This document shows positions 62,490 through 64,000 of a stretch of 64,000 nucleotides of DNA, in pieces. The notes under the pieces were generated by a model. The model did not search any database and was not told where the DNA came from. It worked only from the letters and a program-made list of their open reading frames with translations. Each line of letters starts with the position of its first letter. The stretch's first letter is position 1. Source of the DNA: Megaustenia siamemsis (taxonomy: Eukaryota; Mollusca; Gastropoda; Stylommatophora; Ariophantidae); NCBI GenBank assembly GCA_032433765.1, contig JAVIAB010000041.1, forward strand, positions 79,053,835 through 79,117,834, in the 5' to 3' direction. The position numbers and the translations under genes are program-made.

Positions 62490-64000
62490 ATGTTAAAACG
62501 TAGAAAAGTTGATTGTGAAAATCGCATATTTAAACCTGAATGGGAATTAGATTATTTGTTCATCTTCAATAAGGATAGTAAACCTCAGTGCTTAATTTGC
62601 GTTCAAGTGTTAGCCGTTTTGAAGGAATATAATTTAAAACGGCACTATGCCACACATCATCAAAACATGTATGAGAAACATAGCATTGAATCTAGGAAGC
62701 TTTTGGTTGAACAGCTGAAGACAAAGTTGAATCAACAGCAAAGTATGTATACAAATGGCAATAAAATTAAAGAGTCATCGATCATTGCATCATATACAGT
62801 TACCTATGAGCTTGCAAAATCTAAAAAACCCTTTACTGACGGAAATTTTGTGAAGAAATGTGCGATTCAAATGGCAAAGGCATTCGGTCAAGAAAAAATA
62901 GCCAACGAATTTGAATCTGTGCCTCTTTCAAAACAAACTGTAGCCAGAAGAACAGAAGACATCAGTCTGCAACTGTCTCAAAGTTTAAAATCTTGTATTG
63001 AAAACTGCTCATATTTTTCGCTCGCGATTGATGAAAGTACTGACATCACTGACACTTGCCAGCTTCTTATTTTTGTTAAAGTTATCCAGGAGGATTTTAC
63101 TGTTATTGAAGAATTGTTGAAAGTTTGCTCTTTGCATGACACTTGTAGAGGGACAGACATATTTTCTGCAGTTCATAGTGCCGTAGATGAAGTAGGTGGT
63201 TTTGGAAAGTTGTCTGCAGTGTGTACTGATGGTTGCAAAGCTTTTATTGGTTCAAATACTGGTTTTGTTGGACTTCTAAAGCAAAACAAAATTAACGTAC
63301 CTACATTGCATTGCATAATTCATCAAGAGGCCCTTTGTGCAAAGTCCATAAATCTAAAAGACACCATGGCTACTGTTGTGAAAATAACAAATTTGATAAG
63401 AAGAGGACTCCAGTCTTTAAATCACAGGAAGTTTTTATCATTTTTAGAGGAAGTAGATTCTAGCTACGGTGATCTCCTGCTTTATACAGAAGTAAGATGG
63501 CTTAGTCAAGGGAAATGTTTAATAATATTTTTTGAACTGAAGAATGACATTTATGACTTCCTGCGAGAGAACTTACCATGCTCCATTGATCTTCAACATG
63601 CACTCAAAAACATTAATTTCCTTCATAATCTGGCATATCTCACAGACATCACACAACATTTGAACATATTGAATTTGCAGCTACAAGGGGAAAAGCAAAC
63701 CATTTTTCAATTGATGGGATATGTTGATGGTTTTAAAAAGAAGCTGAATCTATTTAGACTTTCTTTGCAAAAAAATGATCTGTTCCATTTTTCAAGTTGT
63801 AAGCAGTTGTTGTCAGAGATAGAAAGTGCAAACTTCAGTAAGTACGCAGCTGACATTGAACATTTGATTTGTGAATTTGATCGACGATTTCAAGATTTTG
63901 AAATGTTTCGTCCGCAAACGGAACTTTTTAATAACCCAATTAAGTGCACAGTGGAGTGCCAGCCATCAGATCTTCAACTAGAGTTGTGTGACCTTCAGTG
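62490..64000 (+). CDS. hAT transposase, open reading frame running off the window (503 codons seen)
   Basis: Cut-and-paste transposase of the ZBED/GTF2IRD2-like hAT class. From ATG at 62490 I read 503 codons with no stop. Domains: BED-type zinc finger with C34, C37, H52, H57 (CLICVQVL...LKRHYATHH); DESTD with the first catalytic Asp at 181; CTDG with Asp 247; CxxH at 275-278 (HCIIHQE); RW at 336-337 (VRWLSQG). The last Glu and the dimerisation domain would lie beyond position 64000; the family is usually 600-700 residues. Each block aligns with the dead element at 14351, which has stops where this one does not. It could be functional, but the right half is unseen. Confidence 0.93.
   Translation, partial: MLKRRKVDCENRIFKPEWELDYLFIFNKDSKPQCLICVQVLAVLKEYNLKRHYATHHQNMYEKHSIESRKLLVEQLKTKLNQQQSMYTNGNKIKESSIIASYTVTYELAKSKKPFTDGNFVKKCAIQMAKAFGQEKIANEFESVPLSKQTVARRTEDISLQLSQSLKSCIENCSYFSLAIDESTDITDTCQLLIFVKVIQEDFTVIEELLKVCSLHDTCRGTDIFSAVHSAVDEVGGFGKLSAVCTDGCKAFIGSNTGFVGLLKQNKINVPTLHCIIHQEALCAKSINLKDTMATVVKITNLIRRGLQSLNHRKFLSFLEEVDSSYGDLLLYTEVRWLSQGKCLIIFFELKNDIYDFLRENLPCSIDLQHALKNINFLHNLAYLTDITQHLNILNLQLQGEKQTIFQLMGYVDGFKKKLNLFRLSLQKNDLFHFSSCKQLLSEIESANFSKYAADIEHLICEFDRRFQDFEMFRPQTELFNNPIKCTVECQPSDLQLELCDLQ

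Larger units (their letters stand above)
61802..64000 (+). mobile_element. hAT transposon, left end and transposase, truncated by the window
   Basis: Left terminus caggggtggccaaa, close to caggg(a)tggccaatt of the element at 14351, followed by the same ggcggcccgcc type sub-terminal sequence. The octamer before it, aagtaggg, is the candidate target duplication; its partner is outside. A (CA)n/(CGCA)n microsatellite (61980-62060) lies between the end and the transposase. Confidence 0.9.

Overview
This window looks like animal nuclear DNA, most likely from a lophotrochozoan and perhaps a mollusc; the species is inferred, not shown. The evidence is short exons with GT-AG junctions in long introns, RTE-like and RNase H-bearing LINE debris, hAT transposons, several tRNA-derived SINE families and very many minisatellites. 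By my own tally more than thirty tandem arrays cover roughly 24 kb, over a third of the window. Almost no long open frame here is a gene: most are tandem repeats whose unit lacks stop codons. The real host genes are split into small exons that have to be read through their splice sites.

Two host genes are supported, both on the minus strand. (1) Adenylate kinase 2 (AK2): exon 1 (8344-8430, start codon and P-loop) and exon 2 (2530-2575). The remaining exons lie beyond the left edge. Its second intron contains a 19-bp satellite of at least 2.4 kb. (2) An organic anion transporter of the SLCO/OATP family: nine exons from 57841 down to the stop codon at 18744, encoding about 443 residues from TM5 through TM12, including the WIGAWW signature and the Kazal-like extracellular domain. 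Codon phase agrees at every junction; exon 3 needs its innermost acceptor for this. The first exons (TM1-TM4) were not found and probably lie beyond the right edge.

Layout: 1-8.4 kb is AK2 with its intronic arrays. 8.4-18.7 kb is intergenic: LINE remnants, 54-bp and 34-bp arrays, and a complete but mutated hAT element at 14351-16975 with 8-bp target duplications. 18.7-57.8 kb is SLCO, its introns packed with arrays and nested transposons. 58-60.8 kb is a 14/28-bp array and a TA tract. 60.9-64 kb is an RTE-like reverse transcriptase remnant interrupted by a second hAT element, whose transposase frame is open for 503 codons and runs off the window.

The most unusual signal is that some SLCO minisatellites are made of the gene's own splice junctions. 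The exon 4 donor is repeated about 16 times downstream, the exon 8 acceptor about 22 times upstream, and the exon 4 acceptor is duplicated as well. A second oddity is a 21-bp array made from the codons of a reverse transcriptase catalytic motif. A third is a 1.1-kb non-autonomous hAT element mostly filled by a 31-bp minisatellite.
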